Source: Cervus elaphus (lineage: Eukaryota; Chordata; Mammalia; Artiodactyla; Cervidae). Taken from it: a stretch of DNA of 64,000 nt. The position numbers were made by a program, and so were the translations under genes. The number at the start of each line of letters is the position of its first letter. Within the stretch, counting starts at the first letter, position 1. The stretch is from contig NC_057826.1 in NCBI RefSeq assembly GCF_910594005.1, positions 27,313,501-27,377,500 on the forward strand. Direction: 5' to 3'. The notes beneath the pieces were generated by a model that had not been told where the DNA came from, made no database searches, and worked only from the letters and a program-made list of their open reading frames with translations. Shown piece after piece: positions 21,461-32,066 of this stretch.

Positions 21461-22771
21461 TATTTTTTCACTTGAGTTGCTCTAATAGGTATATAATGAT
21501 TTCTTATGGTGGCTTTATATTGCATTTCCCTAATGGCTAGTGATGTTGAACTTTTCATGTGCTTATTTGCCATTGGTATTTCCTTTTCAGGGAAGTGTCT
21601 CTTCATGTATCTGCTATTTTTTTAAATTGAATTTTTTATGTGTTCTAAATATGCATCTTTTGTTGGATGTGTGGTTTGCAAATACTTTCTCACAGTCTAT
21701 AGCATATCTTTTCATCCTTTTAACAGAGTCTCTTGGTAAAGTCAATTACAATAATTGACAGTATTTAACTGTAATAATAACTATAATAATTACAGTATTT
21801 AACTGTAATTAACTTCAATTTGTAGATTGTTTTTAATAGATAGTGCTTTTCAAACTATGCCTAAGAATTCTTCATGATGTCTGGGACATTTTCTTCTATG
21901 CTGTCTTCTGAAAGTTTTAGATTTTTATGTTTCACACCAATCTATGGTCTGTTTTAGAGTTAGTGTTTGTAAAAGGTGTAAGATTCATGCCTTTTTTGTT
22001 TACAGATGCTCAATTATTTTAGAACCATTTGTGAAAAAGTTTATTCTTCTGTTGAATTGTATTTTCACCTTTGTAAACAATCATCTGGCCTTACTAATCT
22101 GTTCTGTTTATTTGTGTGTCTGCTACTCTACCAGGACTGCATGATCTTGCTTTTTGGAGCTATAGAATAAGAACTAAAATTACATAAAGTATTTCCTCCC
22201 AGTTAATTCTCTCTCTTCAAAATTACTTTCAACTATTTTAGTTTCTTTGTCTTCCATTTAAATTATAGAATAATTTTGTCTATATCTATAGAAAATTTCA
22301 TTGAGATTTGATAGAAATTGCATTAAACCTGTATATAAATTTGGGGAGAATTAATATCTTCACTGTTTTTAGTCTCCCAATCTGTGACTATAGAGCATTT
22401 CTCAATTTATTTAGAGATATTTTGAATATCTTTATCATTTTTTAGTTTTTAGGATACAAGTCCTGTACAAGTTTTATTGGATTTACATGTAAATATTTGT
22501 GTGTGAGTGATTGTAGGTGGTGTTGTATTCTTAATTTGGTTTCTACAAGCTTGCTCCCATTGTACAGTAATATAATTTATTTTTGTATGTTTATCTTGTA
22601 TTCTGTGACCTTGCTGAACTTACTCATTAGTTCTGGGAGTATTTTTATAATGTCCTTGGGATTTTCTATGTAGACACAGAATCTACAAGTTGAGACAGTC
22701 TTACTTCTTTTTATTGATCAGTCCACCATTTATTTGTTTTCTTGCCTTATTACACTGGCTAAAACAGTTGA

Positions 22772-24275
22772 TGAGAGATTAAATAAAAAACAAAAAACAA
22801 CGGTGGCTAAGACCTTCTTCAGGAAGCAACGAGAAGTTTAACTTGGCAAGAACAAAGGTTAACATCTAGGTTATCAAACTCTTGTTTTTAGATTCTTGAT
22901 GTAAGAGGAGGAAGGAACTAGAGAAGTGCTTTACATTTGCAGTGGGAAAGACGCCAAATGCCAGAACAAATGATAGAAAGTAACATGACCCATAGGATAT
23001 GAAGGCTACAAACCAAAGCTTTTCATAGTTGTTTTTTCTTACTTTTTTACCTCACAATGATATCACCCATATTTTACATTTTGAAGCTTATTAGAATTTA
23101 TTCCCATTTAAGAGCCTAGATTCTAAGATTTTTTAAAAGTGAAGTAGCAAGTTTTCTTTTTGGCACTGGTTTTGAAGGTTTTGTGTGTGTGTGTGTGTAT
23201 TTAAGACAAAAACAACTATGCTTTTCTTTTAAAATTTATTTTTATTTTTCACTTTTTATATTCCCAGCTTTGTTAAATAATAAATTCATAACTCCTTATA
23301 AATTCTTCTTGCTCAGAGTTATAAAATTTCCTGTTATAAAGAAATCTATTAAAGGATGTTTGAAGAGCTTCTTCAAACCAAACCAAGTGACCAAGAAAAA
23401 TATTTCTGAATAACATATAAAGATTGATAAATTTTAATACCCATTTCTTACCATAAGTAATCATTGGTAGAAGAAAGCTGAAAATAACTCCTACTTTTAG
23501 CATATTTAGTAAAGGCTAGGTAGGGTGTAAATTTTGTTAAATGTTAAAAAACAAAAGCAAACAATAGACAAGCTGAATAATGGGATTGCAGTGGGTCGTT
23601 GAAGCATCTTTTCTATTAAATCATGTCATGAATACTTCCTTCACATTCAGACTTGCATCATTTCTTAGAAGATTTTGTTGTCATGACAACAAGTTTTACG
23701 AGACCATTTTCAGCTTCTATAGTTAGAATTATACAAAAAAGGGTTTGATACAATGAACACAGGTGAGTCTTAGATATTACATCTGGATAAAAGCCATCTG
23801 CTTTATCACAGTCATATCCTTGAAAATTTTTTAAATGTGATACTTCTTCCCTTTTCAAAAAAGGTCATTTTACTATAAAGTTTTTTTCTCTTGAGAAAAT
23901 GAGTTTAAAAGGCTCCAAATTTTTCTCAGTTTAAATGCTGTTAGATTGAAAGGTAATTTATAATGAATAAGACATGACAACATCTAATACATGAAAGGAC
24001 TGAAGCTGTATTCTATTTCTTGTAGAGGTAAATTTTGATGAGTAGTAATAAGAATAATATAGTTGAAAGTATAGGTCGAACATGAAAATACTGAAGTATG
24101 TGGTGGTAATCTACACTGGACATATTTTTTATCTTACTTGAAAATCTCATTAATGTAAAAAAAAAACAAACCTCTCAGGTTATCCTGTTTCTCTTTTGCA
24201 AATAACTTCAAGACAGATGGGAACTCTTTCTTTGTGTTAATTTCAAATGTGTACTCCTATTTAGTGTTCTTTAGC
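22772..24275. other. Unassigned AT-rich sequence with a (TG)n
   Basis: No gene recognised. (TG)n of about eight units at 23182-23198. Confidence 0.5.
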
Positions 24276-24285
24276 TATGCATTAA

Positions 24286-24491
24286 TGTGCTTAGTCGCTC
24301 AGTTGTGTCCAACTCTGTGACCCCATGTACTGTAGCCTGCCAGGCTCCGCTATCCTTGGGATTTTCCAGGCAAGAATACTGGAATGGGTTGCTATGCCCT
24401 CCTCCAGAGGGTCTTCCCAACCCAGGGACTGAACCCAGGGCTCCCTCACTGCAAGTGGATTCTTTGCCTACTGAGCCAGCAAGGAAGCCCA
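24286..24491 (-). mobile_element. Bov-tA SINE with 10 bp TSD
   Basis: Complete minus-strand Bov-tA (TTAGTCGCTCAGTTGTGTCC at the left, tRNA-derived head at the right). TATGCATTAA is duplicated at 24276-24285 and 24492-24501. Confidence 0.94.
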
Positions 24492-24666
24492 TATGCATTA
24501 ACAGATAATCATTTTCAAATAATCAACACATAAAGTTGTATCTTGGCATGTTTGTTAAGAGGTGAAAAATCAATATTTTGTGCTCTTTAAAAGCATTTCT
24601 TTAATATTTAAATTTCTTGAAAGTTTACAAATTATCATTGAACCAAGCATATGACTATTACAGCAG

Positions 24667-24945
24667 CTTCAGTTCAGTTCAGTTGCTCAGTCGTGTCCGA
24701 CTCTTTGCGACCCCATGAATCGCAGCACGCAAGGCCTCCCTGTCCATCACCAACTCCTGGAGTTTACTCAAACTCATGTCCATCAAGTTGGCCATGCCAT
24801 CCAGCCATCTCATCCTCTGTTGTCCCCTTCTCCTTCTGCCCGCAACCCCTCCCAGCATCAGGGTCTTTTTCAATGAGTCAACTCTTTGCATGAGATGGCC
24901 AAAGTATTGGAGTTTCAGCTTCAGCATCAGTCCTTCCAATGAACT
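24667..24945 (-). mobile_element. BovB 3' end with pentamer tail
   Basis: Minus-strand BovB terminus with the (TTCAG)n tail at the left (CTTCAGTTCAGTTCAGTTGC) followed by the 3' UTR and ORF C-terminal text (minus frame LKLQYFGHLMQRVDSLKKTL, RMRWLDGMANLMDMSLS). Well conserved, about 280 bp. Confidence 0.92.
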
Positions 24946-25147
24946 GGGCCCAAAATTTAGTGCCATATTTTTCCTTATTCATATTACTTTAAGAGTGTTT
25001 TTTCTAATTCCAGATATGTCCCCATTCTATCTTGATAAAAATACTAATATTCTGAAAGTGTTCATTTTATGATCATTCTAGCTTATTAATTATAGTATTA
25101 TCTATAGTATACAGTCTATTGCAGCTAGAACTTGAGACTGCAAAGCT

Positions 25148-25275
25148 CAATGGCTAAGAATGCTGTCTCTGGGGTAAGCCTCACTGGATTCTAGCCCTAG
25201 CTCTATCTCTTAGTAGGCTGCAGTCTTAGGTTAGTTTTTTTCACCTATAGGCATTTTGTTTTATTTTATCCAAAA
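25148..25275 (+). repeat. MIR SINE
   Basis: Forward MIR order: AATGGCTAAGAATGCTGTCT, CACTGGATTCTAGCCCTAGC, TCTTAGTAGGCTGCAG. Only the left two thirds is visible. Confidence 0.65.
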
Positions 25276-25460
25276 TAGGGCTAGTATGACTATTGTAGAG
25301 CCTTCTGGAACTCATACTCCTTTTAGTTTTCAGGTTCATCATTTCAAGGGGGGGGACTTTAATTCTCACTATCAAAGGTGGCTCCTAGAGCCCATTCCAT
25401 CTGTGTTCCAAGCAGTAGATATAGGGGAAAGAAGAAAGAAGACATGGGCCTCAAACTTTT

Positions 25461-26151
25461 TTTTTAAAATTAATTTATTTATTTTTTCAGTGGGTTTTGT
25501 CATACATTGACATGAATCAGCAATAGATTTACACATATTCCCCATCCCGATCCCCCCTCCCCCTTCCCTCTCCACCCGATTCCTCTGGGTCTTCCCAGTG
25601 CACCAGGCTTGAGCACTTGTCTCATACATCCCACCTGGGCTGGTGACCTGTTTCACCATAGATAATATACATGCTGTTCTTTCGCAACATCCCACCCTCA
25701 CCTTCTCCCACAGAGTTCAAAAGTCTGTTCTGTACTTCTGTGTCTCTTTTTCTGTTTTGCATATAGGGTTGTCGTTACCATCTTTCTAAATTCCATATAT
25801 ATGTGTTAGTATGCTGTAATGTTCTTTATCTTTCTGGCTTACTTCACTCTGTATAATGGGCTCCAGTTTCATCCATCTCATTAGAACTGGTTCAAATGAA
25901 TTCTTTTTAACGGCTGAGTAATATTCCATGGTGTATATGTACCACAGCTTCCTTATCCATTCATCTGCTGATGGGCATCTAGGTTGCTTCCATGTCCTGG
26001 CTATTATAAACAGTGCTGCGATGAACATTGGGGTGCACGTGTCTCTTTCAGATCTGGTTTCCTCAGTGTGTATGCCCAGGAGTGGGATTGCTGGGTCATA
26101 TGGCAGTTCTATTTCCAGTTTTTTAAGAAATCTCCACACTGTTCTCCACAG
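25461..26151 (-). mobile_element. Young 5'-truncated L1 with 18 bp TSD
   Basis: Minus-strand L1 with T/A-rich tail at the left, the 3' UTR, then the end of ORF2 up to TVWRFLKKLEIELPYDPAIP near 26150. The ORF2 part is open from the insertion border to the stop at 25786, with no premature stop. The peptide text matches the L1 at 521-1728 almost exactly, so both belong to one recently active subfamily. CATGGGCCTCAAACTTTT is duplicated perfectly at 25443-25460 and 26152-26169. Confidence 0.96.
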
Positions 26152-26489
26152 CATGGGCCTCAAACTTTTAAGGAGACTTCCTGAAAATACTACACAACAC
26201 TTCTGATTACATTCACTGGCCAAGACTTAGTTACAGACCCTACTTAGGTGTAAGAATGACTGGGACATTTTGAGTTTTAGCAGGGTGATAATATGGTTGG
26301 CCAAATATACTGGGTCACTTGGTGAAATAGAAACAGCAGAAAGGATTTTGGGAGATGATTTCCAAATCAAAGTCCTAGTAAAATGTTTATGATGCTACTT
26401 TACACTTAATATTCCAAAGTAACTTGTGAAATGACTGAATGCTTCAATTAGGAAAGTTCTTGGTAAACCATCTTTTTCCTCTGTGTACG

Positions 26490-27090
26490 AAGTCACATAG
26501 CTAATTCATTTAATGAGTTTGTGCAGAGATATTTTTTTCAAAATCTACTATTTATGAAAGGCTAAGCTTTATGCTGCTAGGGCTGTAATAGTAAGATACA
26601 CCCACCACTTTTAATGGGATGATGGGTAAAATAACCATTGCTTAAAGAATGATATGGTAAGTGCTATAAAGGATCTATAAAGGTTTGGAACTCAAGGAAA
26701 AGAGAAGTGACACTGTAATTTGATGGATGGATTAGAATATAATAGAATTCCAATGGCTATTATGTTGACGGGTGGCACTGAGGGAGAGGTGAAAATAAAA
26801 TGTATAGCATAAACAAAGTTATGGATGTGTGGAATAATGGCATTAATTTGGGGGGTGGAGGATGGCTTTACTACACCGTGTATTAGAGATGAAGACAAAA
26901 AGCTTAGGGAGGCTGGAATAAAGTAGGTCCTACATGCATTACTAAATGACAAATGTGTTCTGAATTCATTAAGAAAATGGTGAGCTATTGAAGGTACAAG
27001 CAAGAGAGTGACATGATTAAAGTTATATCCTAGGACAATAATTTCACTATAGTATGTAAAGTGTATTAGAGACAATAAGGAATGGAGGCA
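26490..27090. repeat. Probable ancient mammalian repeat, family not assigned
   Basis: Text such as AGCTTTATGCTGCTAGGGCT, GGTAAGTGCTATAAAGGATC and AAGAGAGTGACATGATTAAA resembles a long diverged repeat found in many mammals. I cannot name it, and its ends and strand are uncertain. The 215-codon minus frame across 26692-27339 is not a recognised protein. Confidence 0.3.
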
Positions 27091-27104
27091 AATAAAGTAA
27101 CTAT

Positions 27105-27245
27105 CCCTGACGAAGGGAATGGCTACCCACTCCAGTATTCTTGCCTGGAGAATTCCATGATCAGAGGAGCCTGACTGGCTATAGTCCATGGGGTCGCAAA
27201 GATATGGACACGACTGAGCAACTAACACCTTCACTTTTTTCACAC
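27105..27245 (+). mobile_element. Bov-A monomer
   Basis: Plus-strand Bov-A (CACTCCAGTATTCTTGCCTG, ATAGTCCATGGGGTCGCAAA, TTCACTTTTTTC tail). Likely TSD AAAGTAACTAT/AAAGTAAATAT (one mismatch) at 27094-27104 and 27246-27256. Confidence 0.88.
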
Positions 27246-27371
27246 AAAGTAAATATACACTTACCCTAACAGAAGTGTACCAATGAGAAGTAAGCAGGAA
27301 TTGGATGAGAGTGTCAGGAAAGGTTCTGGAAATGATCATCCAGACCAGGTTTACCGATGTTTATAAACCAA

Positions 27372-27520
27372 AGTCAAACTCTGAATTTAAATCCTCCATG
27401 GCCAGTTACTCATATTGTCACCAAGGATAGGTGAATCAATCTCGTTGTGACAGATTCGGCATGCACATGAAAATAGTACCTGCCTCACTGTGTTGTTATA
27501 AAGATATAATTTTTGAATAT
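27372..27520 (+). repeat. MIR SINE
   Basis: CTCTGAATTTAAATCCTCCA, ACATGAAAATAGTACCTGCC and TCACTGTGTTGTTATAAAGA follow MIR order in plus orientation. Confidence 0.7.
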
Positions 27521-27954
27521 CAGTCGTCGGGTGGTGGTAATTTGTGTTAGTCATTATTATAATGAAAATCATTATTATTTCTTGATTGTTTAGTGCTTGT
27601 AGCATTTGAGAAGATAGAGGCTAGCAAAGAAGACAGAGGAAGGACAACAGAGGAGACCAATGGCCTAGAGTCTATAAGCAGAGGGAAACTTAGTTCCTAG
27701 GCTCATAACCTTCCTAGAGAAAGAAGACAGAAAATGCCAATATATTTGGAAAGTAGAATCATTTAGATAGCAGATTCAGTAGAGGGGTAATGGCAGATCC
27801 CAGACTTTGAGGGGTTAAGAATAAGAAGATAATGAAAAAGTGGAAGCACACTTATCCTACTTGTTTAAAAATAGTTGGTACTTAAGGAAAGGAAAGGAAT
27901 AAATTTAAGTAGTCAAAGTTGACAGCAGAAGAGAGAACTTAATTTTCTTTTTTA
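27521..27954. other. Unassigned sequence
   Basis: Purine-rich stretches (about 27600-27850), possibly part of an old repeat. No gene recognised. Confidence 0.4.
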
Positions 27955-28012
27955 ATTTTAGGAATCTAATTTTTTAAATTTATTTTTTAATTGAAGGATA
28001 ATTGCTTTCTAG

Positions 28013-28129
28013 GGCTTCCTTGATAGCTCAGTTGGTAACGAATCCACCTGCAATGCAGGAGACCCTGGTTCAATCCCTGAGTTGGGAATATCCCCTGAAA
28101 AAGGGAAAAGCTACTGACTCCAGTATTCT
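28013..28129 (+). mobile_element. Bov-tA SINE, left unit of a tandem pair, 3'-truncated
   Basis: tRNA-derived head and the start of the body (GGCTTCCTTGATAGCTCAGT, GCAATGCAGGAGACCCTGGT), stopping after CTCCAGTATTCTTA. The tail portion is missing and the second unit follows directly. Confidence 0.9.
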
Positions 28130-28267
28130 TAGGCTTCCCTTGTGGTTGGTAAAAGATCTGCCTGCAATGCAGAAGACCTGAGTTTGATCTCTAGTTTGGG
28201 AAGAAGCCCTGGAGAAGTGAAAGGCTACTCACTCCAATACTGTGTCCTGGAGAATTCCATGGACTAA
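28130..28267 (+). mobile_element. Bov-tA SINE, right unit of a tandem pair
   Basis: A second head (GGCTTCCCTTGTGGTTGGTA, GCAATGCAGAAGACCTGAGT) and body, ending at GAATTCCATGGACT. One TSD pair (ATTGCTTTCTAG at 28001-28012 and ATTGCTTTATAG at 28268-28279, one mismatch) encloses both units. Confidence 0.9.
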
Positions 28268-28324
28268 ATTGCTTTATAGAACGGTGTTGGTTTCTGCCAA
28301 AGGTATAATTTTTTAAAAATAATT

Positions 28325-28453
28325 TTCTGTCCAGTCGCTAAGTAGTGTCTGACTCTTTGCAATCCCACAGACTGCAGCATGCCAGGGTCAAGCTTCCCTG
28401 TCTTTCACTGTCTCCTAGAGTTTGCTCAAATTAATGTCCATTGTGTCGATGAT
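28325..28453 (-). mobile_element. BovB 3'-end fragment
   Basis: GTCCAGTCGCTAAGTAGTGT, CAGACTGCAGCATGCCAGGG, CTTCCCTGTCTTTCACTGTC, TTTGCTCAAATTAATGTCCA: BovB 3' end in minus orientation. Confidence 0.85.
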
Positions 28454-28454
28454 T

Positions 28455-28597
28455 TTTAATATTTACTTTTACTTATTTGGCTGCGCCAGGTCTTAGTTGT
28501 GGCAAGCTGGATCTAGTTCCCAGACCAGGGATCTGAGCTGGATCCCCTGCATTAGGAGGACAAAGTCTTAGCCACTGGACCACCAGGGAACTCCCAA
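28455..28597 (-). mobile_element. CHR-type tRNA-derived SINE
   Basis: Minus orientation: GGCTGCGCCAGGTCTTAGTT at the left and CACTGGACCACCAGGGAACT-CCC at the right, the artiodactyl CHR SINE signature rather than Bov-tA. Confidence 0.85.
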
Positions 28598-28961
28598 GAG
28601 AAACCTTTTTGAGATTGGTTTGCCTCTGTGTGTGGGAGAGAGGTGAACATTTCTCCTTTGAGAATTTGTATTCTCAAAGGAGGGTGTATTATTCTTACAG
28701 CTTTTTAAAAGGCTTTCCAGGATAATCTGAGAGAACCTAGATGTACATGCAGAGGTCTTACTTTTGCTTTTGTTTGTTTGTTGTTGCTTTTTTTTCCTTT
28801 TTTTTTTTTGCTATATCACCTTTTAGATGAAACCAAGGGTATTGTTTACAAATTGAGATATAATAATCTTGTGAAGTTTTTCATATGCTTGATGGTTGTT
28901 AAATCTTTATTGTCAATAACATATGGATGATAATCTATCAATGTTCTCTTTCCACACTATT
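28598..28961. other. Unassigned sequence with a T-rich tract
   Basis: T-rich stretch at about 28760-28810, otherwise no assignable element. Confidence 0.5.
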
Positions 28962-31900
28962 CATTCAGTTCAATTCAGTCACTCAGTCATGTCCTAATCT
29001 TTGAGACCCCATGGACTGTACCACACCGGGCCTCCCTGTCCATCACAAACTCCCAGAGCTTACTCAAAATCATGTCCATCAAGTTGGTGATGCCATCCAA
29101 CCATCTCATCCTCTGTTGTCCGCTTCTCCTCCCACCTTCAATCTTTCCCAGTATCAGGGTCTTTTCAAATGAGTCAGTTCTTCGCATCAGGTGGCCAAAG
29201 TATTGGAGTTTCAGTTTCAGCATCAGTCCCTCCAATGAATATTCAGGACAGATTTTTTTAGGATGGACTGGTTGGATCTCCTTGTAGTCCAAGGGATTCT
29301 CAAGAGTCTTCTCCAACACCACAGTTCAAAAGCATCAATTCTTTCGTGCTCAGCTTTCTTTATAGTCCAACTCTCACATCCATACATGACTACAGGAAAA
29401 ACCATAGCCTTGACTAGATGGACCTTTGTTGGCAAAGTAGTGTCTCTGCTTTTTAATATCTTGTCTAGGTTCGTCATAACTTTTCTTCCAAAGAGCAAGC
29501 ATCTTTTAATTTCATGGCTGCAGTCACCATCTGCATTGAGTTTGGAGCCCCAAATAATAAAGTCTATCACTGTTTCCACTGTTTCCCCATCTATTTGCCA
29601 TAAAGTGATGGGACTGGATGCCATGATCTTAGTTTTCTGAATGTTGAGTTATAAGCCACTTTTTCACTCTCGTCTTTCACTTTCATCAGGAGGCTCTTTA
29701 GTTCTTCTTTGCTTTCTGCCATAAGGGTGGTGTCATCTCCATATCTGAGGTTATTGATATTTCTCCCAGCAATCTTGATTCCAGCTTGTGCTTCTTCCAG
29801 CCCAGCGTTTCTCATGATGTACTCTGCATATAAGTTAAATAAGCAGGGTGACAATATGCAGCATTAACGTACTCCTTTCCCTATTTGGAACTTGTCTGTT
29901 GTTCTATGTCTAGTTCTAACTGTTGCTTCCTGACCTGCATACAGATTTCTCAGGAGGCAAGTCAGGTACTCTAGTATTCCCATCTCTTTCAGAATTTTTC
30001 ATTTTGTCATTATCCACACAAAGGCATTTGTGTAGGAAATAAAGCAGAAGTATATGTTTTTCTGGAACTCTCTTGCTTTTTCAATGATCCAATGAATGTT
30101 GGCAATTTGATCTCTAGTTCCTCTGCCTCTTCTAAATCCAGCTTGATCATCTGGAAGTTCATGGTTCATGTACTGTTGAAGCCTGGCTTGGAAAATTTTG
30201 AGCATGATTTTACTAGCATGTGAGATGAATGCAATTGTGTGGTAGTTTGAGTATTCTTTGGCATTTCCTTTCTTTGGGATTGGAATGAAAACTAACCTTT
30301 TCCAGTCGTGTGGCTACTGCTGAGTTTTCCAAATTTGCTGACATATTGGGTGCAGCACTTTCACAGCATTATCTTTTAGGATTTGAAATAGCTCAACTGG
30401 AATTACATCACCTCCAGTAGCTTTGCTCATAGTGATGCTTCCTAAGGCCCATTTGACTTCACATTCCAGGATATCTGGCTCTAGGTGAGTGATCATACAA
30501 TTGTGATTATTGGGTCATGAAGACCTTTTTTGTATAGTTCTTTTTTGTATTCTTGCCACCTCTTCTTAATATCTTCTGCTTCTGTTAAGTCCCTACCATT
30601 TCTGTCCTTTATTGAGCCCATCTTTGCATGAAATGTTCCCTTGGTATCTGTAATTTTCTTGAAGAGATCTCTAGTCTTTCCCATTCTATTGTTTTCCTCT
30701 ATTTCTTTGCATTGATCACTGAGGAAGGCTTTCTTATCTCTCCTTGCTATTTTTGGAACTTTACATTCAAATGGGTATGTCTTTCCTTTTTTCTTTTGCC
30801 TTTCACGTCTCTTCTTTTCACAGGTATGTGTAAGGCCTCCTCAGACAACCACTTAGCCTTTTTGCATTTCTTTTTCTTGGAGATGATCTTTCTCCCTGTC
30901 TCCTGCACAATGTCATGAACCTCTGTCCATAATTCTTCAGGCACTCTATCAGATCTAATTTCTTGAATCTATTTGACATTTTACTGTATAATCATAAGAG
31001 ATTTGATTTATGTCATCTTTGAACGGTATAGTGGTTTTCCCTACTTTCTTCAATTTAAGTCTGAATTTGGCAATAAGGAGTTCATGATCTGAGCCACAGT
31101 CTGCTCCTGGTCTTGTTTTTTGCTGACTGTATAGAGCTTCTCCATCTTTGACTGCAAAGAATATGATCAATCTGATTTTGGTGTCGACCATCTGGTGATG
31201 TCCATGTGTAGAGTCTTCTCTTGTGTTGTTGGAAGAGGGTGTTTGTTTGCTATGACCAGTGCGTTCTCTTGGCAAAACTCTATTAGCCTTTGCCCTGCTT
31301 CATTCTGTACTCCAAGGCCAAATTTGCCTGTTACTCCAGGTGTTTCTTGACTTCCTACTTTTGCAATCCATCCCCCTATAATGAAGAGGACATCTTTTGT
31401 GGGTCTTAGTTCTAGAAGGTCTTGTAGGTCTTCATAAAACTATTCAACTTCAGCTTCTTCAGCATTACTGGTCAGAGCATAGACTTGGATTACTGTGATA
31501 TTGAATGGTTTGCCTTGGAAATGAGCAGAGATCATTCTGTTGTTTTTAATATTGCATCCAAGTACTACATTTCAGACTTTCTATTAACTATGATAGCTAC
31601 TCCATTTTTTCTAAGGGATTCTTGCCCGCAGTAGTAAATATAATGGTCATCTGAGTTAAACTCACTCATTCCAGTCCATTTTAGTTCACTGATTCCTAAA
31701 ATGTCAATGTTGACATCTTGCCATCTCCTGTTTGACCACTTCCAATTTGCCTTGATTCATGGACCTAACATTCCAGGTTCCTATGCAATATTGCTCTTTA
31801 CAGCATCAGACTTTACTTCCATTACAAGTCACATCCACACCTGGATGTTGTTTTTCATTTGGCTGTGTCTCTTCAATCTTTCTGGAGTTATTTCTCCACT

Positions 31901-32066
31901 GATCTCCAGTAGCGTATTGGGCAGCTACCAACCTGGGGAGTTCATCTTTCAGTGCCCCATCTTTTTGCCTTTTCATACTCTTTATGGGGTTCTCAAGGTA
32001 AGAATACTGAAGTGGTTTGCCATTCCCTTCTCCAGTGAACCACGTTTCGTCAGAACTTCTCATTCA
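28962..32066 (-). mobile_element. Near full-length BovB LINE, inactive
   Basis: About 3.1 kb. From the left (3' end): TTCAG-type tail and 3' UTR, then the C-terminal ORF part (29624-28987), the RT core and the endonuclease region up to about 32066 (minus text GNGKPLQYSYLENPIKSM). The RT catalytic box reads YGDD instead of YADD (29732-29743). The ORF is split into at least eight frames (29854-29591, 30205-29999, 30496-30314, 30684-30493, 30944-30747, 31275-30955 and others) by frameshifts and stops, so no functional product is expected. The 5' UTR is shorter than in the copy at 35271-38607. Confidence 0.93.

Larger units (their letters stand above)
18291..22771 (-). mobile_element. Old L1 (3' UTR and ORF2 C-terminal part) in four pieces
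   Basis: A minus-strand ancient L1 running from its 3' end at the left (TTTTTAATTAAATTTATAAT) into ORF2 at the right (CACAGTCTATAGCATATCTT; TGGGGAGAATTAATATCTTC; TGACCTTGCTGAACTTACTC; TTGCCTTATTACACTGGCTA). The pieces are 18291-18498, 19191-19800, about 20520-20640 and 21475-22771. They join in L1 order when the two LTRs and two BovB pieces are removed. Heavily mutated, with no open frame of note. It is the oldest layer of this stack. Confidence 0.85.
27955..28320 (-). mobile_element. L1 3' end, short, split by a double SINE
   Basis: TTTATTTTTTAATTGAAGGA-TAATTGCTTT at the left and AATTGCTTTATAGAACGGTG-TTGGTTTCTGCCA at the right form one continuous ruminant L1 3' terminus once 28013-28267 is removed. 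Confidence 0.75.

Noticed and set aside
26692..27339. 215-codon minus-strand reading frame
   Set aside because: It runs through an old repeat and a Bov-A SINE. No recognisable domain; low-complexity hydrophobic text from AT-rich DNA.
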